From: Heliocidaris tuberculata
Lineage: Eukaryota; Echinodermata; Echinoidea; Camarodonta; Echinometridae
Length of the DNA stretch: 64,000 nucleotides
Direction of reading: 5' to 3'
Assembly: GCA_025618425.1 (NCBI GenBank)
Contig: CM046838.1
Location: 11,627,050-11,691,049, forward strand
A program made the position numbers and the translations under genes. Every line of letters starts with the position of its first letter. Positions within the stretch are counted from its first letter, which is position 1. Below the pieces are notes generated by a model that was given only the letters and a program-made list of their open reading frames with translations, had not been told where the DNA came from and did not search any database. Positions 12,501-21,699 of the stretch are shown one piece after another.

Positions 12501-13150
12501 ATGATGATAATCATAAGGGTAATGATGATGATGATTATGATGATAATCATCAGGGTGATGATGATGATAATGATGATAATCATATAAGAGTGATGATGAT
12601 GATTATGATGACAATCATAAGGGTGATGATGATGATAATGATGATAATCATAAGGGTGATGATGATGATAATGATGATAATCATAAGGGTGATGATGATG
12701 ATATGACGATAATCATATAAGGGTGATGATGATGATAATGATGATAATAAGGGTGATGATGATGATTATGATGATAATCATAAGGGTGATGAAGATGATG
12801 ATTATGATGATAATCATAAGGGTGATGATGATGATATGATGATAATCATAAGGGTGATGATGATTATGATGATAATCATAAGGGTGATGTTGATGATTAT
12901 GATGATAATCATAAGGGTGATGATGATGATTATGATGATAATCATAAGGGTGATGATGATAATGATGATAATCATAAGGGTGATGATGATGATGATTATG
13001 ATGTTGATGATGATAATGATAAAAATAACAAGGGTGACAATGACGATGATCATGATCATCATGATCATGATAATGATGATGATGATGGTGATGATGATTA
13101 TGATGATGATGTTGTTGATGTTGATTGTAATAGTGGTGATGTAGATGATG
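9574..13150. repeat. 3.5-kb GAT-rich minisatellite, 33-bp unit
   Basis: The unit is a run of GATs, TATGATGAT, then AATCAT and AAGGGT or CAGGGT. The typical length is 33 bp, with 30-bp and 36-bp variants, and there are roughly 110 units. Nearly all length changes are multiples of three, so both strands stay open over long spans. The predicted peptides (NHKGDDDD-like or poly-Ile with Met) are low-complexity and I do not regard them as proteins. A variant with GGGAAATGAT recurs at 10026, 10194, 11524 and 12154, embedded in similar neighbours, which shows block-wise duplication inside the array. The right end decays into GATGATGTT sequence. Confidence 0.95.
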
Positions 13151-13370
13151 AGCAGGTGATGAAGAGAAGGTATTGGGGGATTATGAGGAGGAGGAACACG
13201 GGATACACAATAAATACCAATGTCAAACAGCTTGTCAACTCTATAACCAGAACGAAATGATGGTCGGAAAAAGTGAGAACAAATAAAAACTTCAGTTTAT
13301 TTCAAAATGGTTGTATGAAAGATACAACAGGTAATGACAATAATTTTCTTTCATACGTTTCTGTTTGATT

Positions 13371-13750
13371 CTAGGACAAGTACCCCCTGGAACATCATCC
13401 CCGGAAAACTACCCCGGAAACCCCCTAGGACAACTACCAAAAAAGGAAAACAACAAAACAAAACAAAACAAAACAAAACAAAAAAACAAAAACAAATCGG
13501 AACAAAAAAACAACCCCACAACAAACAACAACAACAAAAACAACGAACAAAACAAAACCAACAAATACCCCCCCCCAAAAAAAAAAAGACACTCCCTTAT
13601 TGGCTAATTTAATAACTCCCTGGGAAGTTATGCCGTAAATTTTAAGGGGGAGGGGGTAGTCGTCCAGGGAAATATTTGTCCAGAGACAATTGTTCTAGGG
13701 GTAGATTTTCTGTATAGTTTTTCTAGGAGTTATAGTCCGGGGGTAGTCAT
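13371..13750. repeat. Inverted G/C-rich repeat with GGGGGTAGTnnTCC motif
   Basis: The left side (13371-13437) has several copies of a GGACAACTACCCCC-like motif. The right side (13640-13750) has its reverse complement, GGGGGTAGTCGTCC and similar. Between them lie an (AAAAC)n run (about 13447-13560) and a poly-C/poly-A stretch. It could fold back on itself. No coding content is supported. Confidence 0.6.
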
Positions 13751-13953
13751 GATCATACTTTCTGTTAATATTCGTCATCAAAGCAAATGTAGCCTACTCG
13801 ACGAACGATAAATTTGAGGCAGCAGTTGTGTGAATCGTACTGTGAAAAAGTCAACAATATCACAGCGTCCCTCTTATGCATATGAATAGAAGTGCGTTTT
13901 TCGATTCCATTTGTTTTTTCGTCTTCGGTTTTGAGCGGGAGGTATGAGAATAC

Positions 13954-13960
13954 TATATAG
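13954..13960 (+). promoter_or_regulatory. Candidate TATA box of LC8-2
   Basis: TATATAG is the only TATA-like element upstream of the inferred LC8-2 first exon. An initiator-like TCAGTT lies at about 14007. The spacing (about 54 bp) is too long for a standard TATA/Inr pair, so the true start may lie nearer 13984. Confidence 0.4.
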
Positions 13961-13984
13961 AGAGGTTCTCTGGGGAAATCATAT

Positions 13985-14086
13985 TAATTATTTGATTTCA
14001 TCAAGCTCAGTTGGGTCTCTCCATCAGCTGATCAGCCACTGTTTTGTCTTCGTTTCTCGATTAGACGTCATTAATAAATCACAATC
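13985..14086 (+). other. Probable non-coding first exon of LC8-2
   Basis: The 3' boundary is a donor of the same type as in LC8-1, -4 and -5: AATC followed by GTAAGTT at 14087. The 5' boundary is a guess from the TATA position. The exon sequence is diverged from the other paralogs. The intron 14087-14929 ends in GTCCAG and contains a GA-rich repeat. Confidence 0.5.
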
Positions 14087-14565
14087 GTAAGTTGAGCTTC
14101 TTCTGGTATGTTAATGTAGTTGTGCCTTATTTCTCGCTAATTAAGTTTCAGTTATATTTTGACAATTTATAATATCAGCTAAAATCAAATCGGCTCAATT
14201 GAACCTGTTGAATAGGTTTTAAAATTATATGTCCATACAAATTTCCAATTTATCTTCCATTTACGAGCTTTGAATTTACTTTAGAGTGAACTTCTTTATA
14301 CATTTTCAACATCTATTTTGTGTAATTCTAATTTCAGTGAGATATTATAAGCATGATTACTTGATTTGATTTGAACTGCTTTAGTTCATTTTGATTTATT
14401 TCTTATATTCTTAATATATATACCTCACTATTCATTGTTTAACAATGATGGTTACAAGTTAGGTTTGTATCAATGGCATACATCTGAAATGGGCCGTCGT
14501 ATCTTGTAATGTTGGTTGAAGACGTCCTGAACATGCTGAAGAGTAAGATTGATTTAAAATTGAGA

Positions 14566-14619
14566 AAGAAGAGAGAGAGAGGGGGAGAGAGAGAGGGAGA
14601 GAGAGAGAGAGAAAGAGAG

Positions 14620-14652
<33 letters not shown>

Positions 14653-14670
14653 AAGAGAGAGGGGGAGATA
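14566..14670. repeat. (GA)n/(GAAA)n purine tract in the LC8-2 intron
   Basis: About 100 bp of almost pure purines on the plus strand within the leader intron. Confidence 0.9.
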
Positions 14671-14929
14671 TCTTTAAAAACTCGGATATGTCTGTACATT
14701 CTTAGTTTCGCAGATGTAATTGGACTGAAAAAATAAGGAAATTTAGCTCTTGTAATCTTATTCTCATTACTTATTTTGTGGAATATCATAGACATATATT
14801 TCCTTGCTCAATCTTATTTTGTTTTTCTCCTAATGTCTGAAAACCCTCCACATTGCTGAGGCAATCATCGGTATTGCCGATCATCATCAGTGACTCAAAT
14901 TAATATTTTCTTGAATTTATTGTGTCCAG

Positions 14930-15220
14930 ATGGTGCTGGGAAACACAGGCAAAAAGGAGAGGAAGATCGTCATTAAGAATGCTGATATGTCGGATGAAAT
15001 GCAAGACTATGCCACACAGATCGCAGAGGACGCCTTTGAAAAGTTCAACGTCGAGAAGGACATCGCCTCGTACATCAAGAAAGATTTCGACAAGGAATAC
15101 AACCCGACCTGGCATTGCATCGTCGGTAGCAAATTTGGCAGCTACGTCACGCACGAGACCAAACACTTCGTCTACCTGTACGTCGATCAGATCGCAGTAC
15201 TCCTCTTCAAATCGGGATAG
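14930..15220 (+). CDS. LC8-type dynein light chain (LC8-2)
   Basis: This encodes 96 residues, the closest in length to canonical LC8. After a short tail ([12 protein letters not shown]) come [13 protein letters not shown], the helix [17 protein letters not shown], then [28 protein letters not shown] and LLFKSG. The Arg-Asn pair that usually follows CIVG is Ser-Lys, at the edge of the cargo strand; the rest of the groove (GSYVTH) and the dimer His are kept. The predicted role is that of the family: a dimerising hub in dynein and other complexes. The acceptor GTCCAG abuts the ATG, as in LC8-1, -4 and -5. The coding part is one exon. A frame in +3 over the same bases is a shadow. Confidence 0.93.
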   Translation: MVLGNTGKKERKIVIKNADMSDEMQDYATQIAEDAFEKFNVEKDIASYIKKDFDKEYNPTWHCIVGSKFGSYVTHETKHFVYLYVDQIAVLLFKSG

Positions 15221-15530
15221 ATGTTGAACTCTACGATCAAACTTGAATCTTCATGACCGTCTACTTAAACTCTACTTTCACTAGATGAACTCAAAAGCAT
15301 GGACTAAGATTGGGCCCCGGATTTCGAGGAAACTTCCTTACCCCCCCCCCCCCCCCCCGACTGCCAGTCCCCCTATACAATTGTTTACTAAACATTTGAG
15401 CAGGGTTCCTTGCCTGTAAGAACCAAAATTTCTGACGGTTTAGCCTGCATGATGATTGCAGCGGGGAAACAATTGACCATTTCGATCAGAAGGACAACAT
15501 CGACATCATCACACAATCATTTAATTATGA
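15221..15530 (+). other. Downstream region of LC8-2 (3' UTR undetermined)
   Basis: It includes a poly-C run (about 15342-15358). The first AATAAA (15541-15546) lies at the start of a SINE tail, so it may serve as a polyadenylation signal or simply belong to the SINE. Confidence 0.35.
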
Positions 15531-15815
15531 CAATAATAATAATAAACTGTATTTTTATAGCACAGGACTAAGTTTTGAACTATATGTATACAATATAAGT
15601 GTAAGGAAATAACATATACAACAGCTTTGGCAACTCTCGAGGAAATAAATGAGAAATGAAAGTGGGAGAATAATGGTTGCGTAGCTTAAATCAAAGTTCC
15701 CCAGAGCTGTCTTCCCTTTTGAATTTTTGCAAAGGTTGAAAAATGTCTCCGCCGGAATCGAACCCGGGTCACGGGCTTAGAATGCCAATGCCTTAACCGC
15801 TAGACCACTAGACCA
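15531..15815 (-). mobile_element. tRNA-derived SINE
   Basis: Reading the minus strand from 15815, a tRNA-like head carries an A box (TGGTCTAGCGG) and a B box (GTTCGATTC). A non-tRNA body follows, ending in (ATT)n at 15531-15545. The head lacks a CCA-ready acceptor stem and is followed by a unique body, so I call a SINE rather than a tRNA gene. Confidence 0.75.
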
Positions 15816-15821
15816 GTATAT

Positions 15822-15824
15822 ATA

Positions 15825-15870
<46 letters not shown>
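15822..15870. repeat. (AT)n microsatellite
   Basis: About 23 AT dinucleotides directly next to the SINE head. Confidence 0.95.
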
Positions 15871-15875
<5 letters not shown>

Positions 15876-16479
15876 TGCATGATGATGGCACTATGTCAGG
15901 AATCTGGAATGACTTCTTTTGTTTAAACACACTATAATAAGATCAAATGAAATTTGTCGTAAAAATTGAAAGGTTATGTTGTTCTGGAGATTTTTATGTG
16001 TCATGTATTTTTCTGCGAACTTACATCAACTTCATGTGTACATCAGTTTCCACCTACAATATAATTACTTTTTCTCTGTAATGGTTTCAGATTTTAAAAC
16101 GTTAAAAAAAAATTACGTTTTAAAAAAAAATTTAAAAATACGCTAAATCGAATTAATCCATATTCTTAAATTGGCGCTACAATATAAAATGTTCACTAAG
16201 TATGATTTTATTTTAATCACATAGCTATAGATCATTTATTTCCTGCGGATATTTGTTTTCTATTGTAAGTATACCGTCTTTGCCGACTTATGATTTTTTA
16301 GTTCAATTTGTTTACATGGACATTTAGAAATTTTGCTTGCACAAACTTAAATTATTAAAGGTAATTTAGTTTTCGTTTGGTCATGCATGATTGACTTCAT
16401 ATTTTAGTGAATAAAATTGATAGATTTTATACGATGTTCATGGATTGAATTAATTATCTTCTTAAGTAAATGATTTCAT
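15871..16479. other. AT-rich gene-less stretch
   Basis: No gene or element recognised. Confidence 0.55.
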
Positions 16480-16945
16480 GATGGTTGAGTTGATTGATTG
16501 ACATGAATAACTTTTGATTGACAGGTTGTTGATTTGAATTTTTATTTAACTGTACGGATGGTTGATGCATTGGTGTTGTTTTAATAACTGACTGCCTCTT
16601 TTTTAATTTGTTGATTAGAATGATTGCATAAATCAGTGTATGTTTGATTGATGGCTGGATTGATTGATTGATTGATTGTTTATTTGATTAATTGACAAAT
16701 GTTATTTTTGAATGATTGATTGACTGTTTTTATCGTTATTCGATTGACTTATTATTTGATTATTTGATTGTTGTTTGCTATATCAATTGATTGATTGATT
16801 GATTGATTCATTCATTCATAGATATTAATAACTGAGGTAATGTAAAGTAAAACGTTCCAAAAACCTTGTTTGCTATCAATTGGTTTGATATTTATGGAGT
16901 AATTTTGCGTTCGTTGTTTGATTGGCTGCTTGTTTAGAATGATTG
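16480..16945. repeat. TGAT-rich tract downstream of LC8-2
   Basis: Degenerate TTGATTGATTG sequence begins about 1.26 kb after the LC8-2 stop. Position and composition match the tracts downstream of LC8-1, -4 and -5. Confidence 0.75.
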
Positions 16946-17127
16946 ATACGTTATAATGAGGTGTATATGAATGTCTGTCTCGGCGTGTGAATGGAAAGTA
17001 ATGATTACTAAATTTAATGGTCGATGCCTTCACTACCTGAACATTTCGTTTTAAATAATAATTATCCTGAAATCATATTCCAGCTCCTAGCTTTACGGAG
17101 TTTCCTTTTGCCATCACCATGATTTTA

Positions 17128-17460
17128 AAAGTGTGTGTGTGTGTGTGTGGGGGGGGGGGGGTGGGGGTGTCCAGATCCCAGAAATGAGTCATATATTACA
17201 AAACTTACGTAGAGGGCTGCAAAACCTAAATAAAATGGCCAATAAAATGTCCATGATTTACATGTTTTAGATAAAGAACAGACTGAGGAGGAGGAGGAGG
17301 GGATGCTGTCCTAGCTCCATTTGCCAATCGGCCCCCATCTCCATGGTGCAGCCACAATGGTTCCCCAAAATTTGTCCTCACCAAAACGTACTTTAAAAAG
17401 TTTGTAAATATATATATATATATACATGTATCCCCAACAACAACAAAATATTGTTGGGGT
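17128..17460. repeat. (TG)n, poly-G, (TA)n and a short hairpin
   Basis: (TG)n then poly-G lie at about 17131-17170, and (TA)n at about 17408-17424. A hairpin, CCCCAACAA paired with TTGTTGGGG, lies at 17431-17458. No gene is seen. Confidence 0.7.
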
Positions 17461-17567
17461 GGTAGAAATTAGTCTACTCCCATAATCAATTTTAAACTTT
17501 TAAAACTTAACTCTCTCTATGTCGCTTCCTTTACTTTTTTCTTTTTCTTTTCTGATTTTCTTTTCCG

Positions 17568-17850
17568 CTTTCATTATTATTATTAATTATTATTACTTAT
17601 ACCGTGCTTTTCCGGTGAGGCCAAAAGCGCTTACAATAAATTCAAACAATTAAAAATATTTGTACTAAGAAAAACAACGTTACAACTACAAACTACCAAA
17701 GAGATGTGATTTCAAGGCCTTTCTGAAGGCATTGACAGATGAAGACTGTTTAATTATAAGTGGTAAATAATTATAGTATTTTGAAGCAGATACGGTTTCA
17801 TAAAACCACTGTCAGCTTATTTCAAGTACCGAAGTAGCAGGACATTTCTT
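17568..17850. repeat. Interspersed repeat with AAAGCGCTT core
   Basis: The segment begins with TTATTATTATTAATTATTA and runs through GTGCTTTTCCGGTGAGGCC, AAAAGCGCTTACAATAAA, a TTTCAAGGCCTTTCTGAAGGC piece and AATTATAGTATTTTGAAGCAG. I recall this general pattern as a widespread non-coding repeat of invertebrates. No coding frame. Confidence 0.45.
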
Positions 17851-18434
17851 TCAATGAAAAAGAATCTAAAATCGATAATCTGAAACAAAAGCAACGACCA
17901 TAACAACTAAACAAAACGAATCAATTTTGTCGAGTTCGACTCTGTCTGATCAATTAGGGAAAACGATCGCTCGAGAACGATCGATCACTTTTGATTTGGA
18001 GTGGGTGTTTTTATTCTTCAATCAATGGAATTTTTGAAACAATAAAAGAACACTAAACTCAAATACAATAGTACAAAAAAAAATGTTTTTTTTAAAGAAT
18101 TTTTTTCGGTCATTATTCAGGGTGCACTTTGATTTCTTTTGAGCGAAGCATGCAGAGGCGTGTGAAACAGGGTTTTCCTCTTTTTTTTCTTTTTCGTCAT
18201 ATTTCTCAGACAATGGACTTGATTTTCCAAGTGAGTAAGCGAGGGCGGTACCCAAGCAGTCACCAAAGTCAAGCATTGCGTAGCGGGCTAGACCGGGGTG
18301 TGAGGCTGGCCTTGTAGCTGCTGGAGGGAGGTGTCTTCGCTGTTGGTCGTGGGAACACTAAAAAGATACTTCTTTTATTTCTCGCATTGTTGTGTGAAAA
18401 TCTGAAAGACGTTTGTTACGTTTCATGAAGGTCG
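17851..18434. other. Gene-less stretch upstream of LC8-3
   Basis: The GTTAnAAGCTAC block that precedes the other four paralogs is not visible here. Two short open frames on opposite strands (about 18022-18317) look like chance. Confidence 0.5.
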
Positions 18435-18442
18435 TATAAAAG
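18435..18442 (+). promoter_or_regulatory. TATA box of LC8-3
   Basis: TATAAAAG lies 35 bp before the A of an initiator-like TTCAGTGC (18470). The flanking sequence does not match the LC8-1/-4/-5 core promoter. Confidence 0.55.
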
Positions 18443-18469
18443 AGATGAAAAGGAAAAGAAATAATTTTC

Positions 18470-18598
18470 AGTGCAACTTCAGGGTGGAAGTAGTGACTTC
18501 TGCTGGATTTCTTCACTTTCATTTCAGCTAGAAATTTGTTCCTGATTCAGAGTAGTTTTATTTTCCTCTAGCAAGACACATCACCTCCATCCATCCAG
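18470..18598 (+). other. Probable non-coding first exon of LC8-3
   Basis: It is bounded by the inferred start and by a donor, CCATCCAG followed by GTAAAA at 18599. It has no ATG-initiated frame leading into exon 2. The first intron would be 18599-19069. Confidence 0.45.
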
Positions 18599-19070
18599 GT
18601 AAAAATTACTTTTATTTTATATTTTTATCTATTTGCTCTAAATGTTTTTAATTTCTCTTACAGACTCCATCGTCTACAAAGTAATGTATTGTGGTAAAAT
18701 GAGACAACTTCATGAACATGGTAAATAGGACAATTAGAAATTAGAATATGATTTGGCACAAAATAAAAATACTGTACAATATGAGTGCTTGAGAAAAGGA
18801 GAAAGGTTTCGATAGTTATCAAAAGATGGATTAATATTAGTCAAGCCCAAGCAGAAGGGTTCATAACCTATTTTTTTTTTAAATGAAAGACAGAATTTAA
18901 TCTTACTTTCAGAAGAACGGGAGGATTTTGATTTTACTCATAATACTAATACTTATTCTGACACATGAAATATTCCATAAAAAACTACGACTTTATAATT
19001 ATGTGCTCATGACTCACGGGGACTATCTTCTAGTTAATAATAATCTGTATGATACCATTTATATGACAGG

Positions 19071-19154
19071 ATGTCTCGAAGCAGTCAGTCAACGTATAGC
19101 TTCACCACCTCAGCAAAAACGAGCGGTGGTATCTTTGGCGCTAACAAAGCACCG
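19071..19154 (+). CDS. LC8-3 coding exon 1 (N-terminal tail)
   Basis: This encodes the first 28 residues, starting MSRSSQSTYSFTTSAKTSGG. It is a Ser/Thr-rich tail that begins MSRS as in LC8-1. An acceptor (GACAG at 19065-19069) precedes the ATG by one base. A consensus donor, CCG followed by GTAAGT (19155), ends the exon in phase 0, matching the phase-0 start of the core exon at 20788. None of the other four paralogs has a separate tail exon. The assignment rests on the MSRS start, splice sites and phase; a transcript would settle it. Confidence 0.65.
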
Positions 19155-19352
19155 GTAAGTCGTAATGATATTCACTATTTCTTAAAGGGATATTAAGTCT
19201 GTTGAGGGCTAGAAGGGGGTTAAACTCATATATTCTGGACCTTTAGGAAGAATAGACCCAGTTTATTAATGACTCCGAATTGATACTAAATTTATTTTAT
19301 ATATCCAAAATGTTCAGGATAACTAATATAAATATTAATTACAATTATATTG

Positions 19353-19411
<59 letters not shown>

Positions 19412-20787
19412 TACAAAGTGGAGTAGTAATGCATTTTCAAGTCCAACAGTGATGTTTATAAGTACACCAGATTTTCGACGCATACATGCGTCGAAAATTA
19501 TAGTTAAATATATATATATTTAGCTATAACCATAAAAAGATACATATGGAATGTGGTAAGTACCAGAAAAATGTGGATATGATAATATTACTTTCAGCAG
19601 GTTCAGTAAATTAGAATTGTTGGTTATTGAATGCTCTTTCTCCAAATTCGTATACCAAACGCAATCATTAAGCAATGGGGGCGATTGTCTCCTTTAGTAT
19701 GATAAGTAAAGACGTTTTCCTCAGGAACATTTGCACAAATTTTAAATCTAATTGTTCCGTAATTAAATACCCGAGAAGAGACTGTTAGAGAAGTAAGCCA
19801 TACACTACGAAATATTTTCATGAATCAAATCTTCAATGATCATTGATCGTTTCAACATTGCAAAAAAGAAGATTCAATATCTATCTGTACTTTGGGTGGT
19901 ATCTAGAATTGGGGGTTTGTATTCATTGAACTTTGGTATTCTAATATGATTAATATATAGCGTTATCATGGTTTTGCTTAGAATGCTCAGATAAAAACAT
20001 TGACTTATCCATGCATATTTTATTCAGCCTCCCCACAATATTTATACTGTCTAATTAACAATCAGGATTGTCCGAAGGGAGGACCGGGGATGTGGGCATT
20101 ATTTCGGGGGAACCCGCCAGCCCCCTCCAGGCTCTCTCAGCAGAGGGGATGGTTGAGAGAAAAACAAGAATAAAGAAAGAAAAGATACAGAAGAAGGGGG
20201 AAAATTCCAAAAATTCTAACCTCTGGCAGGATAGGGAAGGGGCAGCTTTCTTACCTCTGAAAAATTCCTTTTGCGTATTTTCCCTCAATTCAACAGGGGA
20301 TAATAGGCCGCGACCGTTTTGCCCCCCCCCCCCCCAGAATCTGCCCATGGAAATTTGTTGTGTTCTTTTTCTGACTTGAACTGTATTCTTTTATTTATGT
20401 TTAATAAACTTACATGCTTTTTTTTTATATACAATCACTAGTATCATTTCATTTATTTTTAAGATTACCCCGTTCCTTTCTTTCTTTTTTCATTTTTGTA
20501 ATTTCAGGGATGAGTAAAAAAAAATGATCCAAATAATCTGATCATGTATTCATTCACTCTGTTAATAAACCATTCATCAATTTTGATTCATTCATTCATT
20601 AAGTCTCCCTACGTTTTGGTAAAATGAACAGGCCCTACAGTCGAGATATGATAAACAATTTGTTAGATTCAATGTTTCTTGAATGGAAGATCAATACAGA
20701 GACAAACATGATTGTAATTAATTGAGCTACGGTATAATAACCCTGTGACTCATATCTTCCCTACCAATCTTCGCTTTCACCAAACAG
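19155..20787 (+). other. LC8-3 intron 2
   Basis: This 1.6-kb intron runs from GTAAGT to CCAAACAG. It holds an (AT)n microsatellite (about 19360-19405), two adjacent palindromes (19471-19528), a poly-C run (about 20323-20335) and no other gene. The open frames at about 20055-20379 on both strands have no recognisable domain. Confidence 0.6.
19471..19528. repeat. Two adjacent palindromes
   Basis: ATTTTCGACGCAT (19471-19483) and its exact reverse complement (19486-19498) are separated by two bases. Directly next, 19499-19528 is an almost perfect AT-rich palindrome, TATAGTTAAATAT to ATATTTAGCTATA. Both could extrude as hairpins. Confidence 0.8.
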
Positions 20788-21096
20788 AGTGGGCTGTCAT
20801 CATTATCATCATCATCGAAAAAAGAGAAAAAAGATAAAGACCCCATTATTAAGAATGTCGACATGACGGAAGACATGCAGAAACGCGCCATCGAAGTCGC
20901 CCAGGAAGCCCTGGAGAAGTTCGACACCGAAAAAGACCGCGCTGCCTACCTCAAGAAAGCCTTCGACGTCGAGTTTGATACCACTTGGCATGTCGTCGTC
21001 GGGAAGCACTTCGCCAGCTTCGTCACCCACGAATCCAAGTGCTTCATATATGTCTACTTCGGTCCAATAGCCTTTCTCCTTTGGAAATCGGGTTAA
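20788..21096 (+). CDS. LC8-type dynein light chain, diverged (LC8-3), core exon
   Basis: This core exon encodes 102 residues and, with 19071-19154, gives a 130-residue protein, about 40 longer than canonical LC8. It opens with a Ser run and a KKEKKDKD basic-acidic stretch. IIKNVDMTEDMQ, EALEKFDTEKDRAAYLKK, TTWHVVVGKHFASFVTHE, SKCFIYVYFG and LLWKSG follow. Compared with its neighbours, CIVG is VVVG, GSYV is ASFV, the Pro before TWH is Thr, and the final Phe of LLF is Trp. The dimer His, VTHE and KSG remain. The fold is expected to be kept, while the cargo groove is altered at several positions. The acceptor is CCAAACAG at 20787. A start at the internal ATG 20863 would remove the first strand and is less likely. 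Confidence 0.88.
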   Translation, partial: SGLSSLSSSSKKEKKDKDPIIKNVDMTEDMQKRAIEVAQEALEKFDTEKDRAAYLKKAFDVEFDTTWHVVVGKHFASFVTHESKCFIYVYFGPIAFLLWKSG

Positions 21097-21129
21097 AACT
21101 CCACCCCTTCTATTGCCAGATATCTGCCC

Positions 21130-21690
21130 TTCATCTGTTCATGTTCAAATCTATATGCATGCTATGTTCATGTTTCGACCCGGTAAAGGATTCTTGTCCC
21201 ATCTGTATAGCGTTATCATATCTATTCTTTGGAGATTCAAATCTAAGTTATGTGTACTATGCTATGTACTATATTTCGACCCGGTATAGTACATGTATAG
21301 TGTTCGCACCGTTTATATCTCTTAAATAATATATATTTTTCATTTTTAAGAAATATTTTCAAATCTATGTACAATGTATATGTTTTGACCTGGTATAGTA
21401 AAATAATTTTCGTGCCATTATACCTTTTGAACCTCATATTAATTTTAAAGGATATTTCTAAATCCATGTACTATGTACAATGTTTCGAGACAGTAGAGTA
21501 TAATTTTCGTACCGTCAATACTTCTTAAATACCATAATAAGGGCCTACTATGTTTTGACCGGGTATGGTAGCTTTCAGCACCTCTTAAATACCATTTTAG
21601 AAACATTTTCTTATCTGTCTACCAAGTATTATGTACTTTGTCTCCACCCGATAGATTATAGTTCCCGTACTATTTGTACCTATTCATTAT
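21130..21690 (+). repeat. Degenerate ~100-bp tandem array after the LC8-3 stop
   Basis: Five to six diverged copies are marked by TTTCGACCCGGTATAGTA-like sequence. The GACC core lies at 21177, 21278, 21387, 21487, 21557 and 21655 (spacings 101, 109, 100, 70, 98). Each is preceded by ATCTATGTACTATGTAC-like sequence and several are followed by CGTACC and CTCTTAAATACCAT. It begins within 35-80 bp of the stop codon and so probably lies in the 3' UTR. Confidence 0.8.
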
Positions 21691-21699
21691 CACATTTCT

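Noticed and set aside
9539..12587. Very long open frames in both directions (Asp/Asn-rich or Ile/Met-rich)
   Set aside because: They follow from a 33-bp minisatellite whose units are multiples of three. Both strands are open, there is no domain, and the frames end where the repeat shifts.
15742..15815. tRNA gene on the minus strand
   Set aside because: A and B boxes are good, but the sequence runs into a long body with an ATT tail and the acceptor stem is not intact, so a SINE is the better call. The same applies to 26353-26427, 33276-33350 and 37486-37560.
18928..19158. 76-codon open frame overlapping LC8-3 exon 1
   Set aside because: It uses another frame, reads through the splice donor and lacks similarity to LC8 tails.
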